A program made the position numbers and the translations under genes. This document shows positions 37,376 through 49,907 of a DNA stretch of 64,000 bases, in pieces. Positions within the stretch are counted from its first letter, which is position 1. The number at the start of each line of letters is the position of its first letter. The notes below the pieces were generated by a model that was not told the DNA's origin, ran no database searches, and saw only the letters and a program-made list of their open reading frames with translations. The stretch spans positions 718,084 to 782,083 of the forward strand of contig VZTJ01005909.1 of the NCBI GenBank assembly GCA_013397795.1, in the 5' to 3' direction. This stretch comes from Orthonyx spaldingii (Eukaryota; Chordata; Aves; Passeriformes; Orthonychidae).

Positions 37376-40300
37376 GTGGATTTGTGCATAAACAATGCAG
37401 TTGATGAGCAGAGCTGGACTGCCTGGTTGGAGAAGATCCTTACTTGGATGGATGGATGGATATGGGGCTAACGAGGACAAGCTCCCAGCAGCAGACTCCT
37501 GTGTGTATGCTCTGCACCACCCAGGTTTTCAGCTGGTGCTGCTGTTGTGAGCCTGCCTTCATGCCACTCACAACACGATGATACCCTGATCCACCTCTGC
37601 AGCCTCTGTTACCTCTGTGAGGGATGCTCATCAACTTCCTTGACTTTATTTCAGTTTGGATCCTTGCAAGCAGCACAGACCAGCTGAGCACAGAGTGGAC
37701 CTTTCTCCAGAGAACAGAAGTGCCGTTTGGAGGAGAACAACATCCATTCCCCACTATCCCTCTGCAAGCAGAGCTGCTATTCAGCAGCACAGCCAAGGCC
37801 TGGACATCAGAAATACATGCACACGTGGGCACACCTCATTATACCTCAGCAAATCCAGCAGGAATCAAGCAAGACAGGCCACGTGCTGCAGCCCTGCTTT
37901 AGCTTGTGCATACCAGTCAATTCCTCAGTGTGGTGGTGCCAGCTCTCCTCTGCCTACAAATCACAGAGGTCTTGGCTGGCAGAAGTCCTATGGGCTCCCA
38001 GCCCTGCAGGTCAATGTTTTCTAGCATCAGCTCTGTAGACCTCTGGCTGTTTTGCAAAGCTCCAGAATAGATAACTAAGAAGAGCCTGGCTACTGGCAAA
38101 TGACTTAAATCTGCTAACACAGGTCTACTCCAGAGGAAATGCTGCAGGCTTTGCAAACTATAAAAAGATAGGAAGGTCAAGTGTGTTGAACCTAGGATGA
38201 AAGGCACTACCTTTCTGTCAACTGTGTGCACCCTGAGGTGAGGTTTTGCCCCATCCACAGGGAATTTTGAACTGAGAAGTGGATGTGTCTTGCCAGGGAC
38301 TCTCCCTGCATACAGGTGCATGCAACTGTGCAAGGAGAATATTTTATCCCCTTCCCCTTGTGTCCTAAGTAGAGACAAAGCTGTTTTATTCCTGTGCTGT
38401 GAATCACACCCACACAACCCTTTCCCTGAAACCAGCCTCCCCAGTATGGCTCTAATCAAGGGAAGGCAGTACAATGAGGCTCCAGACTGCTTGGCTTCAA
38501 TTAGCACCTGCTAACAGCTGAGCCTAGACAGCAGTCTTTCCCAGTAAATTGTACACCAAGAGATCAATGGTTCATACAGGACTAATACCGCTGTAACCCC
38601 TCCTGCCTCCATCACTGTCAATTGCCTTGTGGTTTCACTTCACTTCTCCACCTGATGGGCCTTCCTGGAGCAGTCATTACAAGGTGACACACATCGCTTT
38701 TCCCCTCTGTAACGAGCCTGCCACAGCCCCTCCTCAATCCTTCTTCTCTTTCTCCTTTTAATATGCCACAATTACATTGGCTTCTCTGCATGGATCCACC
38801 CCATTTAGTGCTGCCCAAGACCGCTTATCCTGAAAGATGTTCTTTTCATCCACAGCGCAGACTGCACATCTTGCAAGTTGTTCTGTATATTTTTTACACT
38901 ACAACATCTCCTGGCCTCATTAGGAATCTGGTATTTCCCTTTCAACAGAAGCACAGTGTCTGCTCAGAGAAATTAACCCCACTAAGGACTTCGATAAGAG
39001 AGGTTTGTGGATGTTGTGTCCCAGGATCTGCACTCCTGAACATGCTTCATGGTATCTTTGCTCTGTTCCCACCCTGGAAAATCCTCCCTGAGGAAGCAGA
39101 GATGATGGTGTTTGTACTCAGTGTCTTGCTGTGCCTGTGTTCCCATTATCCAGGGTTTTTCTTGTTCCCAGATGTGTCACAGCTGGGCTGAAGGTAGCAG
39201 CAAGTCATTCCATGTTCAACACCACAGATGGATGTGAAGGACCTGAATGTCTCAGCCTTTCCTGACCTTTTTGTTCTGGGTTCTGCCACACACAGCTACT
39301 GTGACATGTCCTGGGGATGATTTGTAGCACCCTCTGCTGAGGCTGTGGGCTCCTACAAGGGGTGCCCAGAGCTGCCCCCAGAGCTGTTGTATTTTTCTCT
39401 GTGAGCCTGACGGAAGGCTTTTCAGTCCCAGGGCATTCAGGACTTCAGATACTGGAAACTCTTCAAATCGGATAAATAATGAGTGGTACCTTCAGTCCAA
39501 GTCCTGTTGGACACGTGGGCTGGTGGGAGCAGGCTGCTCTGGAAATGTGAAATGTCTGGCTCACTGAGATGGCCACATGTGACTTCTGAGGCGAGACCTT
39601 TCCAAGCTTTGGAAGCTAACTGAAGTCAAATCCCTGAAGCAGTAAAGGTCTCCACTCCACGTCACAGTTTTATGCTATCTTCTATTTCTGGAAGCCTTTG
39701 AGAATGTAAAGAAAGGATGAGAATTGCTTCCTCCTCCACCAAAAGGAGCTCAGTGCTAGGACAAGACACAGCCCTTCTTTAGCAGCCAGAGCTCACATAA
39801 AGAACAAAGCCCATGGTTATTCTCTCTGTGCTGGGCTAAACCTCAACTTCCTAGGGTCTGAAAATCTGTACAAATGAGATTGTGGCTTCTATCAGCATTT
39901 GGGGGCTCCCAGCTGCTGTGGCAATGTGTCTATTTACCACTATGTGTCAGCAGAAGAAGCCATGCTCCTGCTCCACATAGCAGGACAATGCCACATCCAG
40001 AAGGAAATCCAAACCCTTCCTCCCAGCCTCTCCCCAACAAGCAGGCCTTGTTCAGCACTGGGTTTCAAGAAGGATTTGTTGGCAAGGACTCTCTGGCTTA
40101 TGTAGATGATCCACAGATTTAGTGCTGCCCCCTCTGCACAGCCACAGCCTGGCAGGTGCTGCCTCTGCCCCATGGATTGTGGCAGCGCTGCCCTATATTA
40201 GCAGCAATTCTCCACTTGAAGCTTCTCTAGATGTCTGGGTGGACTACAAATCCCATTCCTCCTCCTTCATTGCCTGTTGATGCGTAGTGAAGCCTAAGAG

Positions 40301-41938
40301 ACTACTGAGATGTTTTTCCTAGGCAGAACTAATGAGTCCTGACAGACTGTGATACTCCTGGCAGTTTCTTCTCACCACAGATAAGAACTATTGTCACCAG
40401 TTTTGTGGGATCACAGGCTTGTCCAAAGCCTGACAGACCCACACTCTTATGTGATGTTTTCTTTTTTCTTTTCTTTGATTCTTTTACAGATTTGTGATCT
40501 GCTTCAATACACAGGACCTATTTTTGGGAAGGTTTCCCTTTTTTGTTAGCATCACAGATATTGCCAACTAGGTTTCCTTCCAAGCTCTTGGATGGTTCAA
40601 GTAAGGCAGATCTCCACTTTACTCTAGAGCTTCATCAGCTCCATTTCAAACAACTTCTTCGATTTCCAGAAAGTGGCAAATTCAGTTCCAGTGCCTCCAG
40701 ACAGAATTGTACATGGACAGCAGGCAGCTTCTTTGCAATATCCACAAACTTTGGTAATTTGCAAAAAGCAAGACTTCAAAGCCCTGAACCACCAAGCTGT
40801 GCTTCCTCTCACCTAAGTGCCAGCCCCTCTATTTTTCTTCCTGTCCTTCTCCTCTCTCCCAGTCTTGCACTTCAAGAACATCTCACCTCCTGCATCCGAC
40901 AGCACTTAGCACAACAGGACATCAATCTTATTGCTGACCTGTGGCTATTTTCCAAACACAGACCCCAGGTAAGAGCTGTGAGCTCTCCAATCCCTGTCTG
41001 ACAGGCATGATCCATGCTCCCACAGTTTGTCCCAGCAAGACAGCCCACACTGCACCGTGCACCCGCAACTTTCTGCAGTTCAAAATTAACAGGCAATGCA
41101 TGGAAATGGACTCTCTTGATTTTCCAGCTCCCAGTGATGCCTTTTTCTGGTCTTGGGAATGAAAAACCAGACACGGTAGAAGGGTGGGGGGTTAATTACC
41201 TCAGTATTTAATAGGAATCCCATCTGATGCACCACTTTGCCGAGGTGGAAGGCATCCGGTGCCCACCATGCATGCACCCCTCACCATTGATCAGCACACA
41301 TTTTATAGACCTAATACATTAGTATATCTACCAAAGTGGCCCAATAAGAGGCTTGGATGATCTAATTTCTAGTTTACAAAACACATTCTACTGCAGGAGC
41401 CATGACTCCTCAAGACAGTAGGATATTTGGTCTCCTAACTCTACAAAACCTTGGGACTATGGTGAATTATCAGACTTAAAGAAGTACAAGTATGCATGCT
41501 AATACTTGTGAATACACAGAACTGTGTAAAAGGTATAAAAAGAAATAGCAAAAAATCCTTTTGGCATCACCAGGAGGGAGGAACAAGCCTGGGATGTGCT
41601 CCCTACAGGCCTATCCTGCACTGCTGGCTGGATCCCTGTGGGATGCTCATCTCTGGAATTTGTGGAGTGATGAGGCAGTGGGCAAGGAAGCACAGGCACT
41701 AAAAATAGGCTGTTTGCGGTAGGGGCTGACCACATTTATTATCAAGCCTGTGCTCTCGCTGACCACAAGGTCAGCTGCCGAGAGCTTGGCTGTAATTCAC
41801 TCTGTGTCTGGGCAGGAAATCTACTTGAGCTCAGGGGGATGTCCAGTAATAGAAAAAGTTGTTCCAGGACCTTGGGCTATTTTTGCTGTTTTCTTTTATT
41901 TGCAGACAGAGAACCTTTCAGGAGATGCATCTTGTGCT

Positions 41939-41964
41939 GGAAAAAAAAAAAAAAAGAAAAAAAG
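41939..41964. repeat. A-rich tract
   Basis: An A15 run, one G, then A7. There is no recognisable retroposed sequence to its left. Confidence 0.85.
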
Positions 41965-42649
41965 TGCCAGGTGCTCAGGAACAGAGAGAGGGGTAGAAAT
42001 GGAAAACGGAGCATGCAGATGTTTGTGCTTCTTTGGGTCTGGGGTTCTTCTTCTTAGACAGGCGCACCCTCACCAGGTAAGGTCAGAGCACCAAAGGGGA
42101 CCCCAGAACTTGATGGGCTCTTAACACCCTAACAGTGTGCAGCAGAGTCTAATGGGTTGCAGCAGGGGTGTCGCTGCAGGTGGGTTTGCTGTCTCTGCTG
42201 CTTCCCTGCAGCTGCGGGTTGTCAGGGAAGATGGGGAGGCAGTGGGAAAACCATCACTGTAATGAATGCTCAGGGATGGAGATGATGGACCTTCCTTGGA
42301 AAAGCATCAGAGGGCAACTTGAACTACAGCCCAGTTGTACCTTTGGCCAGCACAGGACGGGCCAGCAGACTGGCCCCCAGCAGATGCAGTAATCCCACTA
42401 GGACAGTGCTGGTTCCCAGTGGATGGCCATGAGCCTGAGCTAGCTTAGCTGTGAGCAGCAACGAGCAAGGCAAAGGAGGCAAAGAGCAGATGCCTGCCCT
42501 TGAACGGCAGCCTTCAGAATGATTTAAGCAGGCTCCGCTGAATGGGGCTGCAGTTTGGAGAAAGGCTGGTGTTTTCAGCCAACTGGATAATGAGAGCATC
42601 CAGAGTTATAACAGGAAGGATTAAAAAATGTAATTGCTAATGGGGAATT

Positions 42650-43065
42650 AATTGTTAATGGGGAATCATCATTGCAGGAGGGTGTTCCCAGTGTGGCCCC
42701 GCAGGGATCTGTTCTTGGCCAATTGCTAATCACTCGTCTTATCAATTATCTTGAAGGCAACATAAAACTGTTGCTGGCAAAGTTTGCTGGTGACACAAGG
42801 GCTGATGTATATAATGGAAAGGATGAGTCCATCACACACAGTGCAGTTAATATATGAGCCTCGCCTCGGCAGGAGCATGTGTTTTATGCAGCCAAATACA
42901 AGTCCATTCATCTCCAGTGGAGGAATGTAGGTCAGACTCGCAGAATGCAGGACAGTGTCCTGGGGAGGACAACACCGATAAGGCCTTGTCAGGAGCCACA
43001 TGGAGATAAAGTGCCAGTGTGCTGCGCTGGGAGCAAAACCTGGCCAGAGGCAAAAGGAGGTGTCA
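42650..43065 (+). mobile_element. Ancient CR1/L3-like LINE, internal ORF2 (reverse transcriptase) fragment
   Basis: The stretch from GAGGGTGTTCCCAGTGTG through GGGATCTGTTCTTGGCC, ATCAATTATCTTGAAGGC and GCAAAGTTTGCTGGTGACAC matches the conserved QGSVLGP / INDL / KFADDT segment of CR1-clade reverse transcriptase DNA. The later AGGAATGTAGGTCAGACTCGC and GACAGTGTCCTGGGGAG continue in consensus order. It translates only in pieces, as expected of an old relic. The catalytic region is decayed and the copy lacks both ends. Confidence 0.8.
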
Positions 43066-43357
43066 CGGGAGGTAGGAAGGTGCTATGTAATGAGAAGACA
43101 GAGCTTTTTCCTGAACTGGCCCCAACCTGAGCCTGGAAGCAGGCACCATCTCCAGCCTCCAAGACAGCAGCTCAGTACACCATCTGTCCCTTTGACCTTG
43201 CCTTGCCCAGCGACTGCCTGTGCCCTGGTAATTACAAAAATTCCAGATCACTCAGTTGCACATGCAACTCACCCTGGGGAATGCGTGGAAAAACAAACAA
43301 CAAATGACAGATGTTTGTCATGTCGCTTAATGCATGACTGAAGGACAATGTGATAGT

Positions 43358-43617
43358 NNNNNNNNNNNNNNNNNNNNNNNNNNNNNNNNNNNNNNNNNNN
43401 NNNNNNNNNNNNNNNNNNNNNNNNNNNNNNNNNNNNNNNNNNNNNNNNNNNNNNNNNNNNNNNNNNNNNNNNNNNNNNNNNNNNNNNNNNNNNNNNNNNN
43501 NNNNNNNNNNNNNNNNNNNNNNNNNNNNNNNNNNNNNNNNNNNNNNNNNNNNNNNNNNNNNNNNNNNNNNNNNNNNNNNNNNNNNNNNNNNNNNNNNNNN
43601 NNNNNNNNNNNNNNNNN
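43358..43617. other. Assembly gap, 260 N
   Basis: A run of N bordered on the right by the AGGAG microsatellite. Its left flank TGATAGT is unique sequence. Confidence 0.99.
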
Positions 43618-43674
43618 AGGAGAGGAGAGGAGAGGAGAGGAGAGGAGAGGAGAGGAGAGGAGAGGAGAGGAGAG
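43618..43674. repeat. AGGAG pentanucleotide microsatellite beside an assembly gap
   Basis: About eleven perfect AGGAG units (all-purine on the plus strand) directly follow the 260-base N run. The gap probably hides more of this repeat. Confidence 0.97.
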
Positions 43675-44339
43675 AGATGCTTCAAATATACTCCTGAATG
43701 TGTATTTGTAGATAGCACTCCCTCAAAGCCATCTTAGGTTGGATGCACATCTCCCCTATGTGCCCATGGACACAAGACCAAGCTTCAAGACTCAGGTACC
43801 CCACCACACCTCTTGAATCCAGGCATCTCAACTCAACTGCATTTGCACAACAACCAAAACCTACACACATCTACAAACAAAACACACAGCCCTGTGTAAA
43901 CGTACAAACCCTCTCCTACACAGCAAATTCAGAGAACACCCCCAAAATCAAAGTGATTAGTTTAAGCATGCCAGGCAGAGAGCATTTCCTCGCATGGGGT
44001 GACTTACATGAAGAAAACAGAGTCCAGAAAGAGCTGGTCACATCCCTGTCAGCCAAAAAATGCAACACGGACAAGGTTGGCAATGCAAGAAGGGGAGAGA
44101 GGTTTTCCTATCTACAGTTGGTTCCTCTTTGAAAAGCCAATTTGCATGGCTTTGCTGTGCATTTTGAAAGCTATTTACTGGTCCAGGATTTGACTTCGCA
44201 GCAGCATTTCTAAAGAGGCACGTGCAAATTGGAGCCCCCGGGAGGCTTTGCAGCAGAACCGACTGCAAAAGATTAGAGTCAGGGCTTAAGAGAGCAAGAA
44301 AGAAGGGAGAGTAATGAAACAAAATCTCTCTTTTCCTCA

Positions 44340-44580
44340 GCTGAGAAATGATAGGGGCTAATTGCTTATTGCTTGTGAGGAAGAGAGGATATGGGAGCTT
44401 CTGCGCCTATCAATAAATTAACCCCAGCATGTGGCACCTGACGTGCATTCATTTCCAGAGACTTTTATCTCTTTGTCTCCTCTCCGGGGCGAAAACATAA
44501 TTATTGTTTAAACATGAGTTAATTCAGCAAGGTGAGGATCAATAAAGCAGAATTACTCCTCTTTTAAAAGCAAAGAAATC
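44340..44580. promoter_or_regulatory. Motif-rich AT-balanced block, candidate intronic enhancer
   Basis: It contains GCTAATTGCTTATTGC, ATCAATAAATTAACC, a palindromic double forkhead site TGTTTAAACA (44505-44514) next to TAATTATTG, and GAGTTAATTC. It is free of recognisable repeats, unlike the sequence around it. The function is inferred from motif density only. Confidence 0.3.
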
Positions 44581-45139
44581 TCAATCTGGGACAGATGTGG
44601 CCATAACTCTGGTAGAGCTGATGGATGGGGAAGACGCCTTGGTCAGAGCAGGAGACTGGGGAAGCAAAGCTCCCTCTTTTCAGGACTGCTGTAGGCATTG
44701 GGACTAATAAGAACAGATAAGTCCAGCAACAGGCAGTCACAGCATTCAGTAGAAAAAGCTGAAATCACCCATGCATGTACACTTTGTAGCCTCCCATGTG
44801 GTTAGGCATCTCCACCATGTATACACTTCCCACATAAGAGCTTGGGTAAAACCCCAAAGCTCATGCAGTGACCTCTCCCAGACCTTTGAAGGTACCCAAG
44901 CCCTGCTAGGGAGAGGGCTCTGCACTGCAGGGGCTCCCACCAGCTCTGCTCTCACACAGTGAGGCCTTGGACAAGCAAAGGTGTGAGTGTCACAGCAGAC
45001 AGCATCGTATCGGTGCTCTGCTCAGCTTTCCACATCACCTTCCTCCATTCTGAAATAAATTGGAAACAACCACTGCCTGGAGAGCAAAATGCAGGAAGGA
45101 AAACTGAGCTATCCACAATAATGTGAAGTTCATTAGGGG

Positions 45140-45559
45140 GCTAGTACACCTCTTCTATGAGGAAAGGCTGAAACACTTGGTATTCTTCAGCCTGGAGAAG
45201 AGAAGGCTCTGGCATGACCTTACAGCACCTTCCAGTACCTAAAGGGGCTACAAGAGACCTGAGAAGGGCCTTCTCACAAGGACATGTGATGACAGGACAA
45301 GGGATAATGGCTTTAAACTGAAAGAGAGTAGGTTTAGATTAGATAGTAGGAATAAACCCTTCACGGTGAAGATGGTGAGGCATTGGTGAAAGTTGCCCAG
45401 AGAAGCTGTGGATGTCCCATCTGTGGAAGTGTTCACGGCCAGATTGGATGGGGCTTTATGCAAACTGATCTAGTGAAGGTGTTGCAGTCCATGGCAGGGG
45501 GATTGGAGGTTGATGATCTTTAAGGTCCCTTCCAACCTAAACCATTCTCTGGTTCTATG
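45140..45559 (+). mobile_element. Young CR1 LINE, 5'-truncated, about 420 bp
   Basis: The copy runs in consensus order from CACCTCTTCTATGAGGAAAG through TTCAGCCTGGAGAAGAGAAG, GACAGGACAAGGGATAATGG and TTGCCCAGAGAAGCTGTGGA to CCTTCCAACCTAAACCATTC and TGGTTCTATG at the 3' end. It is close to the avian CR1 consensus I remember and has no poly(A). It is antisense to CNTFR within the 27-kb intron. Confidence 0.94.
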
Positions 45560-46199
45560 TCGAGGGCACAAGGCTCTCCCCTATTGTTTTCAGCCTGTTC
45601 TGCCTCATCTGTCCTCTCTCATTCTTCCTGCAGCTCCTGTCCATCCCTCCATGCCAGCTGGATCTGTGCAGACGGAAGCAGCCCTGTGGCTGTTCAGGGC
45701 AATACCCATCTCTGCAGGCAGGCTGGTCCAATATGGCAGCCCCATCCAAAGCTGCTTATTCATGCACTGGGGATGACACTTCCGGACACCCTCTTCCATT
45801 GCCCCTCTGCCCTTCCCTGCAGCAGGACACCCCAAACCCACTGCCGGAGCCAGAACATTAGTGCCAGCCTTGGAGCACCCCCTGGGGCTGCCCTGATGGA
45901 TGTCTCTGGTCTCCCACCACACAGTGCCCACCCCCATGGGCAGCTGGAAGCTGCAGTTCCCAGCTGCACGATGCATGTGAAACCTGAGCAACCTGCCAGG
46001 GATGCAAAGCAAGGGAGCTCTGTCACCCCAAAGGTCACAGGAACCCCAAATCCACTGACCTCTGAGGCCCTCCACTCCCCCCAACACTGGGGATCATCCT
46101 GGGCTTCTGCATCTCAGACAGATGCACCCTGTGCTCTGCCAGCTCCAAAGAGAAGGACCAAAGGTGAGCAGCAGAAGGGTTAATGTATGAGCAGCCTCA

Positions 46200-46440
46200 C
46201 CTTTACCAAGCCTGATGCTGCTTTTATTAATTCATGTGGCACTTTGCAGGACGATCCAGTGATCACCAGGGTGCATATGAGAGCCAGGAGAGGGTGGCCA
46301 GGCTCCCTCCGCAGTGCTCATGCTCACTTAACAGCTTGTCACATCCTCCTCACTCAAGTATTCAGTGCTAATGCATCTCTTAAAGTGCTTCATGAGCTAT
46401 TAAAGTCGAACGTGCCTCAAGTGCATGATAAATGGACTCT
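46200..46440. promoter_or_regulatory. Block with clustered NKX-type motifs, candidate enhancer
   Basis: NKX2-like cores occur as CACTTAA (46325), TCAAGTA (46354), AAGTGC (46383) and TCAAGTG (46417), along with TTATTAATTC and GCTAATGC. It lies about 2 kb from the signal-peptide exon, inside the large intron. Confidence 0.3.
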
Positions 46441-48459
46441 ATGCCAGCATCCTCCCCCCACTCCACCGGGTCCCTGCCACCAGTGGGATGAATCCATCCT
46501 CCCACCCCATTCCTGCTGTGCTTTTCCAGCCCCAATGCCCGGCTGGCGGGGGATGAGCTCTGGAGTTGGCGCGTGAGGAGAGGCTGCAGCAGGGCATGGG
46601 GTGAGCTCTGGGTGGGGGGCACAGGGCACAAGCTTTGGGTCTCCAGTGTGGGGCAGAACACTCCCCAGCTTGACCCACCTGTGTGCAGCCTCTCCAAGCC
46701 AGGCACAGCGGGGTGGGCAGGAGATCTGCTGCTCCAAAACTCCTGCTCAGAGCCTACCTCGGTGTTTCAGAGAGGTGCCCAGGAGGGACATGCTGTGCCT
46801 CTGGGGAACACATTGAGGACAGTCCTGAAAGTGCCCTACGAGCCTTCCTCCAGCTCTTGTAACTAATTTTCTGACCCCGTATCCTTTTTTTTGTCCCCCA
46901 GTGAGAATCCCACGGATGGGAAGAGCCCTGCTTCACCTCTCAAACCCCATTCAGGCACTTGCTGATGCACACAGACCCCAGCAGCTTCAGTTTTGAGCTG
47001 CTGACCCTCCCAGACATAGGTAGGCAAGGGAAACAGGTGGGACATGAGGACATGGGAGACTATGCTGCCAAACCCCTGAATCCTGCTGGATCACAGAGCA
47101 GAAGATGACAGTTGCTGCAGCTCTGCACCAGCTGCCAGTGGCAAAATGCGTGGTCCTGCTCACTGGTGAGGAACAGCATTTGTTTCTGTCCAGACAACAC
47201 AATTCATGTATGTGTAACCCTGAAGTACCTGGCATTTCTGTGTTTTGTGCATCTCCCTGTGCAACAGGTCTGGGCTAATATTCCTACAGTATAGCAGGAA
47301 GCACCATGGTGAATCCAAAGAATGCTCTAGAAGTCCTTTAAAGCTTCCCAGGTAGTGATCCTGCAAACACAGCAGGACTGAGCAGCTTTGCTTCTCTGCA
47401 GGAAGCACCACACCACCACAAGCAGCACACAGCTCAGCACCCAAATGCTTTTAGCAAGCACCCTGGAAAGGGGTTGGGGACCTTTCTGCAACACCAGCCA
47501 GCAAGCTCCTTCTGTGTCCAGAGAGCAGCTGTCCCCATGCAATGCGGATGTGCTGCCAAACCCTGGCTGCTTTGTGTCCAACCTGTGGCAATGTAAGCCC
47601 ACCCAGCTGGATTTGGGGCAGCTCAACAGGGCACTCTAGTTGGATTCCTCAATTTCACAGAGTCCAAGGATGAATAGATGTCTTTACTGGAGTTAATCAT
47701 CAAAATCCGCCTCTAAGATCCTCCAAAAGCAACTACAGACAGGCTGATAGCAAGGAAAACCAGTGAATTCTGGAGGTTCACCATTTTGTCCCATTTTTGC
47801 AGACCTGGACTCCCCAGCAGGACCCAACCATCCCCCATAACCTTTCTCCTCCTGCCTAGACCTAGGATCATGTGGGGCCCTCCAGCTCCCAATGCCACCA
47901 GTGACTCTAAAATGTAATCTCTCTAAAGCCACAACTAAAATATGCCCTGAATCCTCTGCCAGTCTGGAGAGATATGAGCTAGTGGTGGGTGCAGTTGTGT
48001 GGTGGCAATGGAGACCAAGTCACCCCAAGGAGGTGAGAGCAGGATGAAGCATCATCCATCATTGTCATGAGGCAGGACATCATGGAGCTGTCAGGGGTGA
48101 CTGGGGTTCAGAGCTGTCAGGCTGGTGCTTCCTCCCAACTCTTCATCCCTTCATGGGTGGGCTGCATAGGGCAGCATCCACAACAGAGTGGGGGAAGAGG
48201 TCCAAAGCAGTGTTCTGGCAGCAAGAACACAGAGAGAGGTGGGCAAGGCAAGGGGCATCAGCAGAGGGAGATGCAGGATGCCCAAACCCCACAGTGATGG
48301 GCTGGAGGGAACATCTGTTGTAGAGAGAAGCCATGACATGCATAAAAGTAGTATCAGGCACACCTGGAGGGTGCACCCAGCATCCCCCAGGAGAGAGGCC
48401 AGAAGAGCAGCATTCCCATTTTTCAGGACCCCCAAGGCCTGGGAGGTGTGAAGACTCAC

Positions 48460-48541
48460 CCTGCTGGCTGTGCCTCTGGGCGTACACCACCACCACCGCG
48501 GCGAGCACCACGCAGCAGGCTGACGGGACAGGGTTAGCCAT
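48460..48541 (-). CDS. CNTFR: CNTFR initiator and signal-peptide exon (first coding exon)
   Basis: This exon encodes the start of ciliary neurotrophic factor receptor alpha, the GPI-anchored ligand-binding subunit that works with LIFR and gp130. Read on the minus strand it gives 27 codons plus one base, beginning MANPVPSACCVVLAAVVVVY and ending AQRHSQQ. The hydrophobic run at residues 9-20 followed by YA|Q is a signal peptide, with likely cleavage after Ala21 (equivalent to Ala22 in human). The acceptor is a pyrimidine-rich tract ending TTCCACAG directly before the ATG, so the exon appears to begin at or within a base of the A. The +4 base is G, which favours initiation. The donor is CAGG|GTGAGT. 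The exon ends in phase 1, and its last G joins AG from the Ig exon to make a Glu codon. Residues agree with the chicken and human proteins as I remember them. The genomic frame stays open on both sides, but that is intron read-through. Confidence 0.95.
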
Positions 48542-49907
48542 CTGTGGAAGCAAACACAGGCAGGAGCAGTCAGGGTTTGCCCCCAGTACTGAGAGCTCCC
48601 AGTGATGGGACTGCAAGGAGATAACTGTAAAACCAACTCCATTGCAGCCAAGGGGAAGTTCACTGCAAAATGAGGCATTTTGCAGGCGCACGCTTCATCC
48701 CTTGGTAACCTGTGGCACTTTCCATGGGAAGTGTCTGAAGGTGATGATACGCCTTGCACAAATGCTCTGTCTTCCCAATTTCATTTTCAACATTTTCCTT
48801 AGGAAAGTCAGCCCCTAGTGCCGGGCTCTCCTTGGCAGCTGCAGCATCATCCTAGGAGCCAACACTGCCTGCAAGTGGGTTGTAGAGGTGTTTTGAGGAG
48901 ATGAGAGGACACCCAGGTAGTTCACAGCACCAACTGGTGCTTAGGATGTGCAAGATGTTAATCTCAGCACTGACCTCAGCCTCAACCACCTGCCATCACT
49001 ATCTTGATGAGCCACAGTTGACCCCCACCTCTCTGGGCTGGGAGAGGGGCAGAGGCTACTCTGTCCTGGTGAGCTGTGCCTTGTCCCAGGGGATGCTGTG
49101 GTGCAGGGAGGTGTGGGAGGGGGTGACAGCTAAGAAAGCAGGTAATGAAGATATCCTCCCTGCACCTAAAAGCTCCCCTAAGGGTGGATAAATGGCAGCA
49201 ACAACTACAAGGATACCCTGCACAGCCCTGGCAGGCTGGAGATGCCCAAGCTCTTGGTTTTTTTGCAGCCAGGGTGGGTAAAGAAGACCAGAGCCAGGAG
49301 GGAGCTGCTGGGGACAGCATTGGGGATGCCAGCCCACCCACCAGGAGGTAAATAGCACCATGCATGAAAAGCAAATTGCACCTTCAAAACCATTTAAACC
49401 TCTCTAATCTCCAATGTGTATCGGTAACGTGCACAGGATTGCCTTTTAATCTAGAACATGAGTATGGGCTCATTAGCCAGATGGCATCCATTTAAACCTA
49501 AATAAAGGGGAATCTCTATTGGCGAGAGAAAAAATATCCAGCAAAACATATTCCATTACTCAACACGACTGTTGCAAGAGCCCAGATGGGCTTGGGTTCA
49601 CAGCAGGCCTTTGCAGGGCTGGAGGGGAAGGCAAGAGCAGCTGGGTGGGATATCATGAGCAGATTTTTGGGTGCAGCTGGACCAGCCTGATCTCAAATGC
49701 CTGTCGGGAGCAGGGATGCTGGGAGAGATAGTGGGTCTGAAGAGGACAAGCCTGGAGATGGGCAGAGAAGGAACCCACGGCTTTTACTACTGATTTTTCA
49801 GTGCTGGGTTTGGGCTCGAAGGGCTGGCAGCGAGAGCAATTCCCAGTGTGCTGGTGCTGCACAGCATGGCCATGCAAGCCCCAGACCCCGCTGCTAGCCC
49901 TCATGAA

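Larger units (their letters stand above)
21414..48459 (-). other. CNTFR: CNTFR intron between the signal-peptide and Ig exons (27,046 bp)
   Basis: This is the intron defined by the GTGAGT donor at 48459 and the CACAG acceptor at 21414. I see no further coding exon in it. Contents from left to right in window coordinates: plain sequence with a GTGTGC run (22265-22292) and degenerate GGAT repeats (23861-24060); a MIR-like relic near 26715; LINE relics at 30003 and 31710; a palindromic relic at 32902; a MIR at 34461; (AAAT)n at 35777; a perfect hairpin at 37332; an ancient LINE RT fragment at 42650; a 260-bp gap with an AGGAG microsatellite at 43358-43674; a motif-rich block at 44340; a young CR1 at 45140; and a second motif-rich block at 46200. 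The stretches 24061-26700, 27000-30000, 38000-41900 and 46600-48400 show nothing I can name beyond unique intronic DNA. Confidence 0.9.

Noticed and set aside
45557..46183. 208-codon plus-strand frame just after the young CR1
   Set aside because: Low-complexity Pro/Ser/Ala content, no homology and no conservation evidence. Most likely chance.
48143..48691. 182-codon frame that includes the CNTFR signal peptide
   Set aside because: It is the 82-bp exon plus intron read-through on both sides. The strong acceptor before the ATG and the GTGAGT donor show that only 48460-48541 is coding.
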